DNA of 64,000 nucleotides from JAUWOY01 sp034431315 (GTDB lineage: Bacteria; Chloroflexota; Anaerolineae; VGOG01). The stretch is taken from positions 37,687 through 101,686 of the forward strand of contig DAOUDK010000034.1 of assembly GCA_034431315.1 (NCBI GenBank), in the 5' to 3' direction. The notes under the pieces were generated by a model, which was given only the letters and a program-made list of their open reading frames with translations, was not told the origin of the DNA and did not search any database. Positions 1 to 9,300 of this stretch are shown here, piece by piece. Position 1 is the first letter of the stretch; the number at the start of each line of letters is the position of its first letter. Made by a program: the position numbers and the translations under genes.

Positions 1-2
1 TG

Positions 3-1262
3 GGCGGCCGCGACCGGTCCGTCGCAGAGCGGCTGGCCGACCAGGTCGTGGCTATGCTGGAGGAGATCACGCCGCCAGGCCACATCCCCACCGTCGAGGA
101 GATCCAGGACATCGCCGAGAAGGTGTTGATTGAGAACGGCCACGCCAGAACAGCCAAGGCCTTCATCCTATACCGCGACGAACGGGCCCGTCGGCGGCGG
201 GAGCGGGCCGAGCGCTCAGCCCATCCCTCCAAGAATATCCCCTGGCACAAGCTCTGGGAGGTGCTCAACTGGGCCGTTGATCACGACCTCCACACCGTCG
301 AGCGCCTGAACGAGCGCATCGCCCAGGGCGAGTTCCCGGAGATCGTACGGGAAACCGATCGGGCCTACAACGAGGACATCACCACCGCGTCGGAGGTGAT
401 CGGTGAGCGCCGGGACAGCGTAAAGATTGTCATCATCGCCGGGCCCTCCTCCTCTGGCAAGACTACCACGACCATCAAGCTCAGCCATCTGCTGACGAAG
501 ATGGGCCTCAGCCTGGTCCCGCTCACTGTTGACAACTACTACCTCGACCTGGAACTCCATCCCAAAGACGAGTACGGAGATTACGACTTTGAGACGCCCC
601 AGGCTCTCGATCTGGAACTCATTAACGAGCACCTGGCACGCCTGATCGCCGGGGAGGAGGTGTGGATTCCGCTCTACGACTTCAAAACCGGCAAGCGGCA
701 CGACGCCCAGGCTCCCATGCGGGTCGGGCCCGACGACGTTATCCTCATTGATAGCCTGCACGGCTTGTTCGCCGACATGACGCGGAGCGTGGACGATGAA
801 TTGAAGTTCAAGCTGTACATCGAACCGTTGCTGCAAATGAAGGGGCCTGATGGGAAATTCGTTCGCTGGACAGACCTGCGGTTGATGCGCCGCATGGTCC
901 GCGACGCCACTCACCGCGCCTACAAACCACAGCAGACGCTGGAACACTGGCATTACGTTCGCAGCAGCGAGATGCGCCACATCATCCCCTACGTCAACAC
1001 GACCGACTACATCGTCAACAGCGGCCTGCCGTACGAACTCCCTGTCATGCGGGCCAGGATGTTCGGCCATTTCGAGGAGTGGGTGGAACAGTACAGGGAC
1101 GATCCGCTGCGCGAAGATGCTTCCACGCGCGCCGAGCGCGTGTATCATCTTCTGAAGTCCGTCACCCCGGTCGAGGACGATGGCCGGCCTACGGGCGGCT
1201 CGGCCATACCGCCCGACTCGCTCCTGCGGGAGTTCATCGGCGGCAGTTGCTACGAGTATTGA
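3..1262 (+). CDS. ATP-cone plus uridine kinase-like P-loop kinase (5' partial)
   Basis: The frame is open to the left edge, so the gene starts outside the window. The first ~55 visible residues look like the end of an ATP-cone, the nucleotide-sensing domain of ribonucleotide reductases and NrdR (PTVEEIQDIAEKVL, then AKAFILYRDERARRR). A P-loop kinase domain follows, with Walker A GPSSSGKTTTT and the phosphoribulokinase/uridine kinase features VDNYYLD and DVILIDSLHGL. It probably phosphorylates a nucleoside or sugar in the cytoplasm; the substrate cannot be read. Its stop overlaps the next start (TGATG), so it is translationally coupled to the HAD gene. The whole cassette to 4214 is tightly packed, suggesting one pathway. 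Confidence 0.8.
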   Translation, partial: GGRDRSVAERLADQVVAMLEEITPPGHIPTVEEIQDIAEKVLIENGHARTAKAFILYRDERARRRRERAERSAHPSKNIPWHKLWEVLNWAVDHDLHTVERLNERIAQGEFPEIVRETDRAYNEDITTASEVIGERRDSVKIVIIAGPSSSGKTTTTIKLSHLLTKMGLSLVPLTVDNYYLDLELHPKDEYGDYDFETPQALDLELINEHLARLIAGEEVWIPLYDFKTGKRHDAQAPMRVGPDDVILIDSLHGLFADMTRSVDDELKFKLYIEPLLQMKGPDGKFVRWTDLRLMRRMVRDATHRAYKPQQTLEHWHYVRSSEMRHIIPYVNTTDYIVNSGLPYELPVMRARMFGHFEEWVEQYRDDPLREDASTRAERVYHLLKSVTPVEDDGRPTGGSAIPPDSLLREFIGGSCYEY

Positions 1263-2089
1263 TGACATTTTTAGAGAACACCCACGTCGAAATCATCAAC
1301 CCCCACGTCCCGCGCGGCCGCATCCGCCACGCCCTGTTCGATTTCGACGGCACGGTGTCGCTCATCCGCGAGGGCTGGCAGGGGGTGATGATCCCTATGA
1401 TGGTCGAGGTGCTGTTGCAGACGCCCAAGCACGAAGGCGAAGCCGAATTGCGCACTCTCGTCACCGAGTTCGTGGACCAGTTGACGGGCAAGCAAACCAT
1501 CTATCAGATGATCCAGCTTTGCGAGGAGGTGCGGCAGCGTGGGGGGGAGCCGCTGGATCCCCTGGAGTACAAATGGATGTACCTGGATCGGCTATGGGAG
1601 CGCATCGAGGGGCGCGTGGCCGGGCTGAAGAGCGGCCAAATCGAGCCGGAAGAGATGATGGTGCCCGGAGCGGTGCCGATGCTGGAGGCCCTGCGTGCTC
1701 GTGGCGTTTCTTGCTATTTGGCTTCAGGTACTGACGAGGTCTACGTGCTGGATGAGGCGGCGGCCCTGGGACTGTCGTCCTACTTTGCCAGCATCTACGG
1801 CGCGCTGGACGATTACCAGAATTACTCCAAGAGGATGGTCATTGAGCGCATCCTCGCCGAGAACCGTATGAGCGGCCCCGAACTTGTGACCTTTGGCGAT
1901 GGCTATGTGGAGATCGAGGACACCAGGGCCGTGGGCGGCATTGCCGTGGGGGTCGCTTCCGACGAGGTCAACCGCCAGGGGATCAACGAATGGAAGCGGA
2001 GGCGGCTGATCGAGGCTGGGGCCGACCTCATCATCCCCGACTTTCGTCAGCACGAGTGCTTGATGACCTATCTGTTTGGGTCTGGCTAA
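1262..2089 (+). CDS. HAD-superfamily phosphatase
   Basis: A 275-residue cytoplasmic hydrolase. Motif I is FDFDGTVSL (nucleophile and acid/base Asp), motif II lies near YLASGTDE, a conserved Lys follows near NYSKRMV, and motif III is VTFGDGYVEIED. An insertion of about 100 residues after motif I forms a helical cap, as in phosphoglycolate phosphatase-like enzymes. The ATG overlaps the TGA of the upstream kinase; longer upstream reading would run inside that gene. It probably removes phosphate from a small metabolite made by the neighbouring kinases. The exact substrate is unknown. Confidence 0.85.
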   Translation: MTFLENTHVEIINPHVPRGRIRHALFDFDGTVSLIREGWQGVMIPMMVEVLLQTPKHEGEAELRTLVTEFVDQLTGKQTIYQMIQLCEEVRQRGGEPLDPLEYKWMYLDRLWERIEGRVAGLKSGQIEPEEMMVPGAVPMLEALRARGVSCYLASGTDEVYVLDEAAALGLSSYFASIYGALDDYQNYSKRMVIERILAENRMSGPELVTFGDGYVEIEDTRAVGGIAVGVASDEVNRQGINEWKRRRLIEAGADLIIPDFRQHECLMTYLFGSG

Positions 2090-2100
2090 AATCTGTGGAA

Positions 2101-2147
2101 GGTAGTAGCGACTTCAGTCGCTTGGAACGACTAAAGTCGTCACTACC
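2101..2147. repeat. Imperfect palindrome of the CGACTTCAGTCG kind
   Basis: A 47-bp inverted repeat with arms GGTAGTAGCGACTT and AAGTCGTCACTACC (two mismatches) and inner CAGTCG/CGACT pairing. It lies in the gap between the HAD and DHS-like genes. It is one of the short interspersed palindromes scattered through the window and lacks the T-run of a terminator. Confidence 0.7.
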
Positions 2148-2190
2148 ACAAGTTTAAGCCACACCCTATCTGTTTGCGGAGGATTGACCA

Positions 2191-3147
2191 ATGCTCTACC
2201 CCCTTTTCGACCGGAGCAAGCTGAAACTCAGATCTTTGTCGGAGCGAGTGCACGACATGGCTTTGGCCGAGGTCTTGAACCTGGACGACGATGTTCTACC
2301 CTTTGACGACCCCGGCCTGGATCAAGTGGCCGAGCGCGTGACGCAAGCGCATCAGGCCGGAGCTCAGGTGATCATGATGATGGGCGCGCACGTCATCAAG
2401 CGCGGCCTGTCGCGTTTCGTCGTTGACCTGATGGAGCGGGGCATCATCACCCATGTCGGCATGAACGGCGCCGGGCCCATCCACGATTTCGAGCTGGCCC
2501 TCATCGGCGCGACCACCGAGAGCGTGGCCCGCTACATCCAGGAAGGGCAGTTCGGGCTGTGGGAGGAGACCGGCCGCCTCAATGAGGCCATCCGGCAGGG
2601 GGCGTGCGATGGCCTGGGGCTGGGCGAGGCGGTCGGGCGGATGATCGAGGAGGAGCGATTCCCCCATCGCGACGCGAGCATCCTGGCGGCGGGCTACCGG
2701 CTGCGGGTGCCGGTGACGGCGCACGTGGGCATCGGCTACGACATCATCCACGAGCACCCCAACTGCGACGGGGCGGCCCTGGGCGAGACCTCCTACCGCG
2801 ATTTCCTGGCCCTGGCCCACAGCGTCTCCAATTTGCAAAACGGGGTGCTCCTGAACTTCGGCACGGCGGTGATGGGGCCGGAGGTCTTCCTCAAGGCCCT
2901 GGCCATGTCTCGCAACGTGGCTCACCAGGAGGGGCGGCGCATCAACTGCTTCACCACCGCCGTCTTCGACCTCGTGCACCTCGGCTCCTATCACCGCGAA
3001 GCGTCCAGGGCTGATGCGCGTTACTACTTCCGGCCCTACAAGACCCTCCTGGTGCGCACCGTCCAGGACGGCGGCGAGAGTTTCTACATCCAGGGCGACC
3101 ACCGAGCCACGCTGCCGAACCTGTATCGCCTCGTTACCGAGAGATGA
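2191..3147 (+). CDS. Deoxyhypusine synthase-like protein
   Basis: 318 residues with the layout of the deoxyhypusine synthase family: a Rossmann-like NAD-binding fold, MMMGAHVIKRGLSRFVVDLMERG, MNGAGPIHDFELALIGATTE, and a C-terminal region with DARYYFRPYKTLL that could carry the Lys used for Schiff-base chemistry. Bacteria lack eIF5A, so true hypusination is unlikely. Bacterial homologues include homospermidine-synthase-like enzymes and uncharacterised proteins beside sugar kinases. A GGAGG Shine-Dalgarno at 2177-2181 supports this start. The stop overlaps the next ATG, coupling it to the PfkB kinase. The reaction is not known. Confidence 0.8.
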   Translation: MLYPLFDRSKLKLRSLSERVHDMALAEVLNLDDDVLPFDDPGLDQVAERVTQAHQAGAQVIMMMGAHVIKRGLSRFVVDLMERGIITHVGMNGAGPIHDFELALIGATTESVARYIQEGQFGLWEETGRLNEAIRQGACDGLGLGEAVGRMIEEERFPHRDASILAAGYRLRVPVTAHVGIGYDIIHEHPNCDGAALGETSYRDFLALAHSVSNLQNGVLLNFGTAVMGPEVFLKALAMSRNVAHQEGRRINCFTTAVFDLVHLGSYHREASRADARYYFRPYKTLLVRTVQDGGESFYIQGDHRATLPNLYRLVTER

Positions 3148-4214
3148 TGGACGAGAGACGCCTCGACGAATTGCTGAACCGATTCCCTCACCTCCACGTG
3201 CTGGTGGTGGGCGACTTTTTTCTGGACAAGTACTTGATCATTGACCGGCGGCTGAGCGAGGTCTCGCTGGAGACGGGCCTGGAGGCCTATCAGGTCGTGG
3301 AGGTGCGATGCAGCCCCGGCGCGGCCGGGACCATCACCTCCAACCTGCGGGCACTGGGAGTCCAGGTCGCGGCGCTAGGCGTCATCGGCGACGACGGCGG
3401 GGGCTACGAGCTGAGGCGGGGCCTGGCGGAGAGGGGGGTGGACATCGAGTCGCTCATCCAGCGGGCCGACCTCTTCACGCCGACGTACACCAAGCCGATG
3501 GTGCGGGAACCCGACGGCCGGGAGCACGAGATCCAACGGCTCGACATAAAGAACCGTGCACCATTGCCGACGGAAGTGGAGGAGGAGGTCATCGCCCATC
3601 TGCGGGCCCTGGCGCCCAAAGTAGACGCGGTGGTCGTCGCCGACCAGGCGCAGGAGCGCAACTGCGGCGTGATCACCGACCGGGTGCGGGAGGAGATTGG
3701 GCGACTGGCGCTCCGCCATCCGGGCAAAGTCTTCGCCGCCGACTCCCGCGAGCACATCGGGATCTTCCGGCACGTTATCGTCAAGCCCAACCGACAGGAG
3801 GCAACCCTGGCCGTGCGACCGGATTGGAAAGGCGAGTTCACCCTGGAGGCGGCCAGGGAGTGTGGCGCGGAGCTCTTCCGCCGCAACCAGAAGCCGGTCT
3901 TCCTCACTGCTGGAGATCATGGCATCCTCCTGTTCACTGAAAAGGGATGCCAGCACATTCCGGCCGTGCCGGTAGAGGGCGAGATAGACATCGTCGGGGC
4001 GGGGGACAGCGTGATGGCCGGCATCGTGTCGGCCCTGTGCAGCGGAGCCGAGCCTGAGGAAGCGGCCTTGCTGGGCAACGTCGTCGCCTCCGTCACCATC
4101 CAGCAGATAGGCGCCACAGGTACGGCCTCGCCGGCGCAGGTGAGGGAACGATTTAGAACACGGATTCGCAGGATTGGCGGATTTCTACTCAGTCCGAGCT
4201 GTTTGATCCGTTAA
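3144..4214 (+). CDS. PfkB/ribokinase-family sugar kinase (RfaE/HldE N-domain-like)
   Basis: A carbohydrate kinase of the ribokinase fold. It begins VLVVGDFFLDKY like heptose-phosphate kinases (RfaE/HldE N domain), has CSPGAAGTITSNLRALG in the substrate lobe, and carries the PfkB C-terminal signature DIVGAGDSVMAGIVSAL with the catalytic Asp. It has no adenylyltransferase domain, unlike full HldE. It is the last gene of the compact cassette, and the epimerase follows. The C-terminal ~18 residues (RTRIRRIGGFLLSPSCLIR) are encoded by a palindromic repeat at 4155-4234, so the native C-terminus has probably been replaced. The substrate is likely a sugar phosphate; heptose is a guess. Confidence 0.82.
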   Translation: MMDERRLDELLNRFPHLHVLVVGDFFLDKYLIIDRRLSEVSLETGLEAYQVVEVRCSPGAAGTITSNLRALGVQVAALGVIGDDGGGYELRRGLAERGVDIESLIQRADLFTPTYTKPMVREPDGREHEIQRLDIKNRAPLPTEVEEEVIAHLRALAPKVDAVVVADQAQERNCGVITDRVREEIGRLALRHPGKVFAADSREHIGIFRHVIVKPNRQEATLAVRPDWKGEFTLEAARECGAELFRRNQKPVFLTAGDHGILLFTEKGCQHIPAVPVEGEIDIVGAGDSVMAGIVSALCSGAEPEEAALLGNVVASVTIQQIGATGTASPAQVRERFRTRIRRIGGFLLSPSCLIR

Positions 4215-4234
4215 TCCTGCCCATCCGCTGTTCT
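4155..4234. repeat. Palindromic repeat forming the kinase 3' end
   Basis: An inverted repeat of about 28-bp arms (AGAACACGGATTCGCAGG... pairing with ...CCCATCCGCTGTTCT). It covers the last codons and the stop of the PfkB kinase and runs into the gap. A similar A/T-G/C palindrome with CGCAGAT units occurs at 7275-7343. Confidence 0.75.
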
Positions 4235-4236
4235 GA

Positions 4237-4266
4237 TTTGGAGAATTTGCCGAGAAGGGGTATAAT
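4237..4266 (+). promoter_or_regulatory. Sigma-A type promoter of the epimerase
   Basis: TTTGGA (4237-4242), an 18-bp gap and a perfect TATAAT (4261-4266), 45 bp before the epimerase ATG. Confidence 0.6.
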
Positions 4267-4310
4267 AGCCGCGAACCCTGCAAGGGACAAAATTCGAAAG
4301 GGGAGTGACG

Positions 4311-5240
4311 ATGAAAATTATGGTTACGGGAGGCGCGGGCTTCATCGGCTCGCACGTGGTGGATGCTTTGATCGAAAGGGGGCACGAGGTGGTCGTGGTG
4401 GACGACCTCTCCACGGGAAAGCGCGAGCATCTCAACCCACGAGCGAAGTTCTATCACCTCGACATCCGCGATGCCCAGCAGTTGGAAGAGGTCTTCGCCG
4501 CCGAGCGCCCTGAGATCGTCAACCACCAGGCGGCGCGCGCCAACGTGCGCGAATCTATGGCCAAGCCCGTCCTCTACGCCGAGGTCAATGTCATTGGCTC
4601 GCTCAACTTGCTAGAACTGAGCCGGAAGTATGAGGTCGAGAAATTCATCTACGCCTCCACCGGTGGGGCTGTCTACGGCGAGCCGGAGCACCTCCCCGCT
4701 GACGAGTCCCATCCCATCAATCCGCTCGATCCCTACGGAGCCAGCAAGCATTTTGTGGAGCACTACCTCTACCTCTACGGCGTCAACTACGGCTTGTGCT
4801 ACACTACCTTGCGCTACCCCAACGTCTACGGGCCGCGCCAGGACCCCTACGGCGAGGCAGGCGTGGTGGCCATCTTCACCGGCCAGATGCTCAAGGGCGG
4901 GGAGCCGGTGATCAACGGCAGCGGCGAGCAAGAGCGCGACTTCGTCTACGTTGGCGACATCGCGGAGGCCAACATCAAGGCTATGGAAAGGGGCGATGGA
5001 CAAATCTACAACGTCGGCTGGGGGGTCGGCACCTCTATAAACGAGATCTTCGCCAAGCTGAAGGAGATCACTGGCTATGAAAGGAAGGTCGTTCACGGCC
5101 CTCCAAAGCTGGGCGAGGTTTTCAAAATCTACCTGGATGCCAGCAAGTCCCAGCACGAGCTAGGCTGGGCGCCACGGGTCGGATTGGACGAAGGAATGAG
5201 GATGACGGTGGAGTATTTCAGAAATGCGCATAGGGATTAA
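4311..5240 (+). CDS. NAD-dependent nucleotide-sugar epimerase/dehydratase
   Basis: An extended short-chain dehydrogenase of about 309 residues, close to UDP-glucose 4-epimerase in layout. Residues 1-20 have the NAD-binding GGAGFIGSH. The catalytic YGASK lies near residue 145, and the usual RYPNVYGPRQDP follows. The ATG at 4311 has AAAGGGGAG just upstream; a GTG two codons earlier lies inside that Shine-Dalgarno. It would make an activated sugar for the glycosyltransferases downstream, whose start overlaps its 3' end by 17 bp. Substrate specificity cannot be set from the sequence. Confidence 0.9.
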   Translation: MKIMVTGGAGFIGSHVVDALIERGHEVVVVDDLSTGKREHLNPRAKFYHLDIRDAQQLEEVFAAERPEIVNHQAARANVRESMAKPVLYAEVNVIGSLNLLELSRKYEVEKFIYASTGGAVYGEPEHLPADESHPINPLDPYGASKHFVEHYLYLYGVNYGLCYTTLRYPNVYGPRQDPYGEAGVVAIFTGQMLKGGEPVINGSGEQERDFVYVGDIAEANIKAMERGDGQIYNVGWGVGTSINEIFAKLKEITGYERKVVHGPPKLGEVFKIYLDASKSQHELGWAPRVGLDEGMRMTVEYFRNAHRD

Positions 5241-6360
5241 CGCCCTCTTCCTGGATCGCCCTGAAACGGGCAGCGGGCAGTACACGCGCAACTTGCTGGA
5301 GGCGCTGGCTAAAGGGGATCCAACGAACGAATACCTTCTTTTCAGCCTAGGCCTACCGCCTCTGATGTTTGAGTGCCAGCCTCCAACCTCCAATATCCAA
5401 TATCCAATATCCAACCTGGCCAAGCTCTGGTTCGAGCAGGTGTCTTTTCCCCTGGCTTGTCGTCGCGAGGGCATAGACCTGGCCCACGCTCCCTACTTCG
5501 CCTCTCCTCTCTTCCCAACGGTACCGACAGTGGTCACCGTCCACGACCTCATCCCCCTCATCTTGCCCGCCTATCGTGGCTCACTCCTGGTGCGATTATA
5601 CACTCGATTGGTGGCCGCCGCAGCCCGAAGGGCCGAGGCCATCATCACCGTTTCCCAGGCATCCGAGAGGGACATCGTGCGTTACCTGCACATCCCGCCA
5701 GAGCGGGTCCACGTCACCTACGAGGCCGCAGGGGAGGAATTCCAGCCCGTGGAGGACGAGGCTCAATTGGCTGCTATCCGTCAAAAGTATGCGCTGCCCC
5801 AGCGTTACCTTCTCTATCTGGGTGGCTTTGATCAGCGCAAGAACCTCTCTACCTTGCTGAGGGCCTTTGCTCTGCTGGTCAATAAACAGCAGCAGGCCAG
5901 GCTTGTTATTGCCGGCAAGTTGCCTGGACGGGACAGCCCGCTATTCCCAGACCCCCGCCGCCTGGTCAGGGAATTGGGGGTGGAGGGAAGCGTGATCTTC
6001 ACGGGCTGGGTAGCCGAGGAGGACAAGCCGGCTCTTCTCAGCGGGGCCACGGCTTTCGTTTTCCCCTCACTCTACGAGGGGTTCGGTTTGCCAGTTGTGG
6101 AAGCGATGGCCTGTGGCACCCCCGTTATAGCCTCCAACCGTTCGTCGCTGCCGGAGGTGGTGGGCAAAGGGGGGATACTGGTCGAACCCACGGACGTGGA
6201 AGCCCTGGCCGAAGCCATGGAGGTGCTCCTGGTTGATGACGCTCTCAGGGCTGAGCTGAGGCAAAGGGCTTTGGCCCAGGCAGCTAAGTTCAGTTGGGAG
6301 CAAACGGCGCTGGAGACATTGGCCGTTTATCGGAAGGTAATTGGCGGCAGGAATGTCTAA
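5224..6360 (+). CDS. GT4-family glycosyltransferase
   Basis: A GT-B retaining glycosyltransferase of 378 residues. The N-terminal acceptor domain starts MRIGINALFLDRPETGSGQYTRN. The C-terminal donor domain has YLGGFDQRKNLSTLLRAF, FTGWVAEEDKPALL and the EX7E-type PSLYEGFGLPVVEAMACGTPVIAS. It transfers a sugar from a nucleotide-sugar donor, probably for cell-surface polysaccharide or glycolipid. The ATG overlaps the epimerase. Residues ~53-63 (PPTSNIQYPISN) are encoded by a short tandem CCAATAT repeat and look like an in-frame insertion in an otherwise normal N-domain loop. Confidence 0.92.
   Translation: MRIGINALFLDRPETGSGQYTRNLLEALAKGDPTNEYLLFSLGLPPLMFECQPPTSNIQYPISNLAKLWFEQVSFPLACRREGIDLAHAPYFASPLFPTVPTVVTVHDLIPLILPAYRGSLLVRLYTRLVAAAARRAEAIITVSQASERDIVRYLHIPPERVHVTYEAAGEEFQPVEDEAQLAAIRQKYALPQRYLLYLGGFDQRKNLSTLLRAFALLVNKQQQARLVIAGKLPGRDSPLFPDPRRLVRELGVEGSVIFTGWVAEEDKPALLSGATAFVFPSLYEGFGLPVVEAMACGTPVIASNRSSLPEVVGKGGILVEPTDVEALAEAMEVLLVDDALRAELRQRALAQAAKFSWEQTALETLAVYRKVIGGRNV
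5380..5417. repeat. CCAATAT tandem repeat inside the GT4 gene
   Basis: Three CCAATAT units with flanking CCAACCT. They are read in frame as SNIQYPISN. Related units lie upstream of the kinase at 33650-33700 and around 56250-56460. Confidence 0.8.
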
Positions 6361-9300
6361 TGATGTCCAATAATGAAGCTGGCTCGCCCGGAGCTGGAAG
6401 CTCCGGGCTGAGAGAACAAAGCCCCCTTCGGGGGCTAAATTGCAGCCCGAAGGGCTTTGTTCTTTCAGCGTCGAGCTTTAGCTCGGCGCTCAACTCCGTT
6501 CTCCTGGGCCTCGGCCTGGGGCTGTATCTGAGCCGGATCATCGCTGAGGCGACGACGATAATCTGGCCCTGGCTGGCTTCGCTGGCTTTGATCATCGTGT
6601 GCAGCGTTATCGGAGTCGGGCTGGCTGCTCTTGGGAACCGCCACGGCTTGACGCTCACCCCCTTGGCGACGCTATACGCCTACGTCTTGTATCCTCGCAT
6701 TGAGCCTATCCTCGCCTGGTCTGTGGCCTTCGTGGCCGTGACCGCCCTGGTCATCGCCAACGTCCCGCAGGCGTGGGAGCCTGCCCTGCTACAAAACCGT
6801 AAGGGCAAGCGATCCTTCCCTGTGGACTCCATCGTATTCGTCCTGGGCCTCGGCCTGTATGTGCGCACTCTGGCCCCCACTGTTCTTCCGTCGAATAGTG
6901 GCGAGTTCCAGTTCGTGGCCGACATTCTGGGCATCGCCCACCCGCCTGGGTATCCGCTTTACACCATGCTGGGCAAGCTTTTCACCTTGATCCCCGTCGG
7001 CGACGTAGCCTACAGGGTCAACCTGATGTCAGCCTTTTTCGCTGCCTTGACCCTGGCCCTGGTGAGCCGGACGGTGCGGCGTGCTACCGACTCGGCTTGG
7101 GGGGGCGTGGTGGGCGCTTTAGCTCTGGGCACGTCCACCACCTTTTGGGCGCAGGCCACAACTGCCAACACCCGAAGCTTGACGGCTTTTTTCACCGCCC
7201 TCATGCTGTTCGCCCTCGTCAGTTATGCTAAGGTAACCATCCAGCGAAGCTCCACCTCAAACCGACAAGTAATGGGACGCAGATACACGCAGATTTCCGC
7301 AGATAAAAGGGAAAGTCAGCGTGCATCTGCGTTAATCTGCGTCCAGAATAGGGAAGTTTACCTCATTTTGTTCGCTCTAGCTTTTGGGCTAGGGATCACC
7401 CACCACGGCTCCTTGGTCTTCCTGATTCTCCCCTTCGTAGCTTTTCTATTAGTGACCAAACTCGAAACTCGAAACGGCTCGACTGAGCTCGCCGAAGTCT
7501 CGAAACTCGAAACTTCATCGTTTACCGGGCCTCGTCCTCTTCTGAAGCCTCTCCTCGCTTTCCTCCTCTCGCTGAGCGTGCTCCTCTATCTTCCCATCAG
7601 AGGAATCCTGGGTGCTCCCTTTGGTCCGTCCAACATCGCTACGCCGACCGGGTTCTTGAACCACGTCCTGGCCCGTGGCTTCCGGGGCGATATGTTCTAC
7701 TTTGCCAGCTCCGGCCTCCTGCTTGAGCGATTCGCCGTGCTGACTAACATCCTGGATTTCCAGTTCAGCCTGGGTTTGCTCATTGCTGCCGCTTTGGGGG
7801 CTCTGATCATGCTGGGCAAAGACCGGCGGCTTTTGCTCCTCTGCGGTGGGGCCATAGCTGTTCAAGCCGTTATCGCTATTACCTATCGCGCCCCGGAGAC
7901 AGTGGAGTATTTGATACCTGCCTATGTGCCCCTGGCCATCATCATTGGCTACGGCGCGGCGACGTTGGGCCGCTGGAGCAGGTTCAGAGCTCTTAATGCC
8001 TGTCTGGTGTCCCTCGTCATGTTGCTCGGTGCTATACAGTTAGTTAATCATTATCCCAGCTTCGCCTGGCTGAGCGAGGACCGCTCGACGCGCCAGTATG
8101 CAGAAAGTGTGCTGTCCGACGCCCCCCCTGAGACGCTGGTCTTGGCTAACTGGCACTGGGCCACCCCGCTGTGGTATCTGCAATACAGCGAAGGTGTGCG
8201 CCCCGACGTGGAAGTGAGGTACGTTTATCCGGAGGGCGCGGAACCGATCTCCGCTACCTGGCTGCGGCGTGTAGAGGAGAACGTGGGGGAGCGCCCCCTG
8301 ATCGTCACCAATTATTATCAGGAGTTCGGCGTCACGCCGTATCGCTTCACTCCCGTGGGCGAGGCTTTTGCCGTATTCACTTCCAAGCTGGTGCAAAGCG
8401 AGCCAGCCCCCCTAACTTTGGGGGGGAAGCCTGGCGACGTCGCCAGACTTGACGCGACTTTCGAGGGCAAGATCAGGCTCTTGGGCTATCGTTTGCCGGA
8501 AGACAGGGTCCCCTCAGGTCAACCTCTGTACTTGGACCTTTACTGGCAGCCCATGGTCGAGCTGGATGGCAACTACTCCTTTTTCGTCCACCTGGTGGGC
8601 GATGGCGGGCGAGTTCTGGGACAGATGGACATCGCTCACGATATGGCTGGCTTCAAAACAGGGGGGGGCTCTGTTGATCGCTACGAGATACAGGTGCTGC
8701 CCACGACTCCAGCGGGCTCTTACCAGCTCATCGCCGGCGTGTACATCACTCTCCCCGAAGGGGGCTGGCAACGCCTGACGACCGAGGAGGGCGGTGAGAC
8801 CGTGCTCCTGGCCGAAGTGGAGGTAGTGTCACCTGCCCTGCCACCTGTCACCCTACACCCTCTACATCAGCCCTTCGCCAGCGGGTTAACCCTGATCGGA
8901 GTTGATTACGACACTAGCCTGGAGGGCAGCCGGCGGGTCTATCTCCACTGGCATCGCTTCAGGGTTGACGACGGAGACTACGATGTGCTTTTGTATGCTA
9001 ACGACGATGTGGTAGCCGGGAGCCGCCTGCCACAAGTGCCCCTGGGCACCTATCTCACCACGGCCCACGACTTGCCGCTGCGTCCTGAGCTTGTCGAAGG
9101 ACATTTGCAAGTGGAGCTGCGTTCGACCGACAATGTAGTAAGCCGGTGGCTGGGGCCTTGGCATTGGCCTGGGGGAGGCCGTTTGACCCTGCCGCCCCCG
9201 CCTCCGCGAAGCCGTTACGTGGACTTGGGAGGGGAGATGCTGCTGGCGGGTGTTGAATACCAGAGGCTGCCAGGGGATACGGTGCGGGTGGAGCTGCGCC

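Noticed and set aside
1..180. Gene fragment of ribonucleotide reductase or NrdR
   Set aside because: The ATP-cone is followed directly, in the same frame, by a uridine kinase-like domain.
216..1268. Long minus-strand open frame opposite the first gene
   Set aside because: It is a shadow of the kinase in GC-rich DNA, with no family motif or ribosome site.
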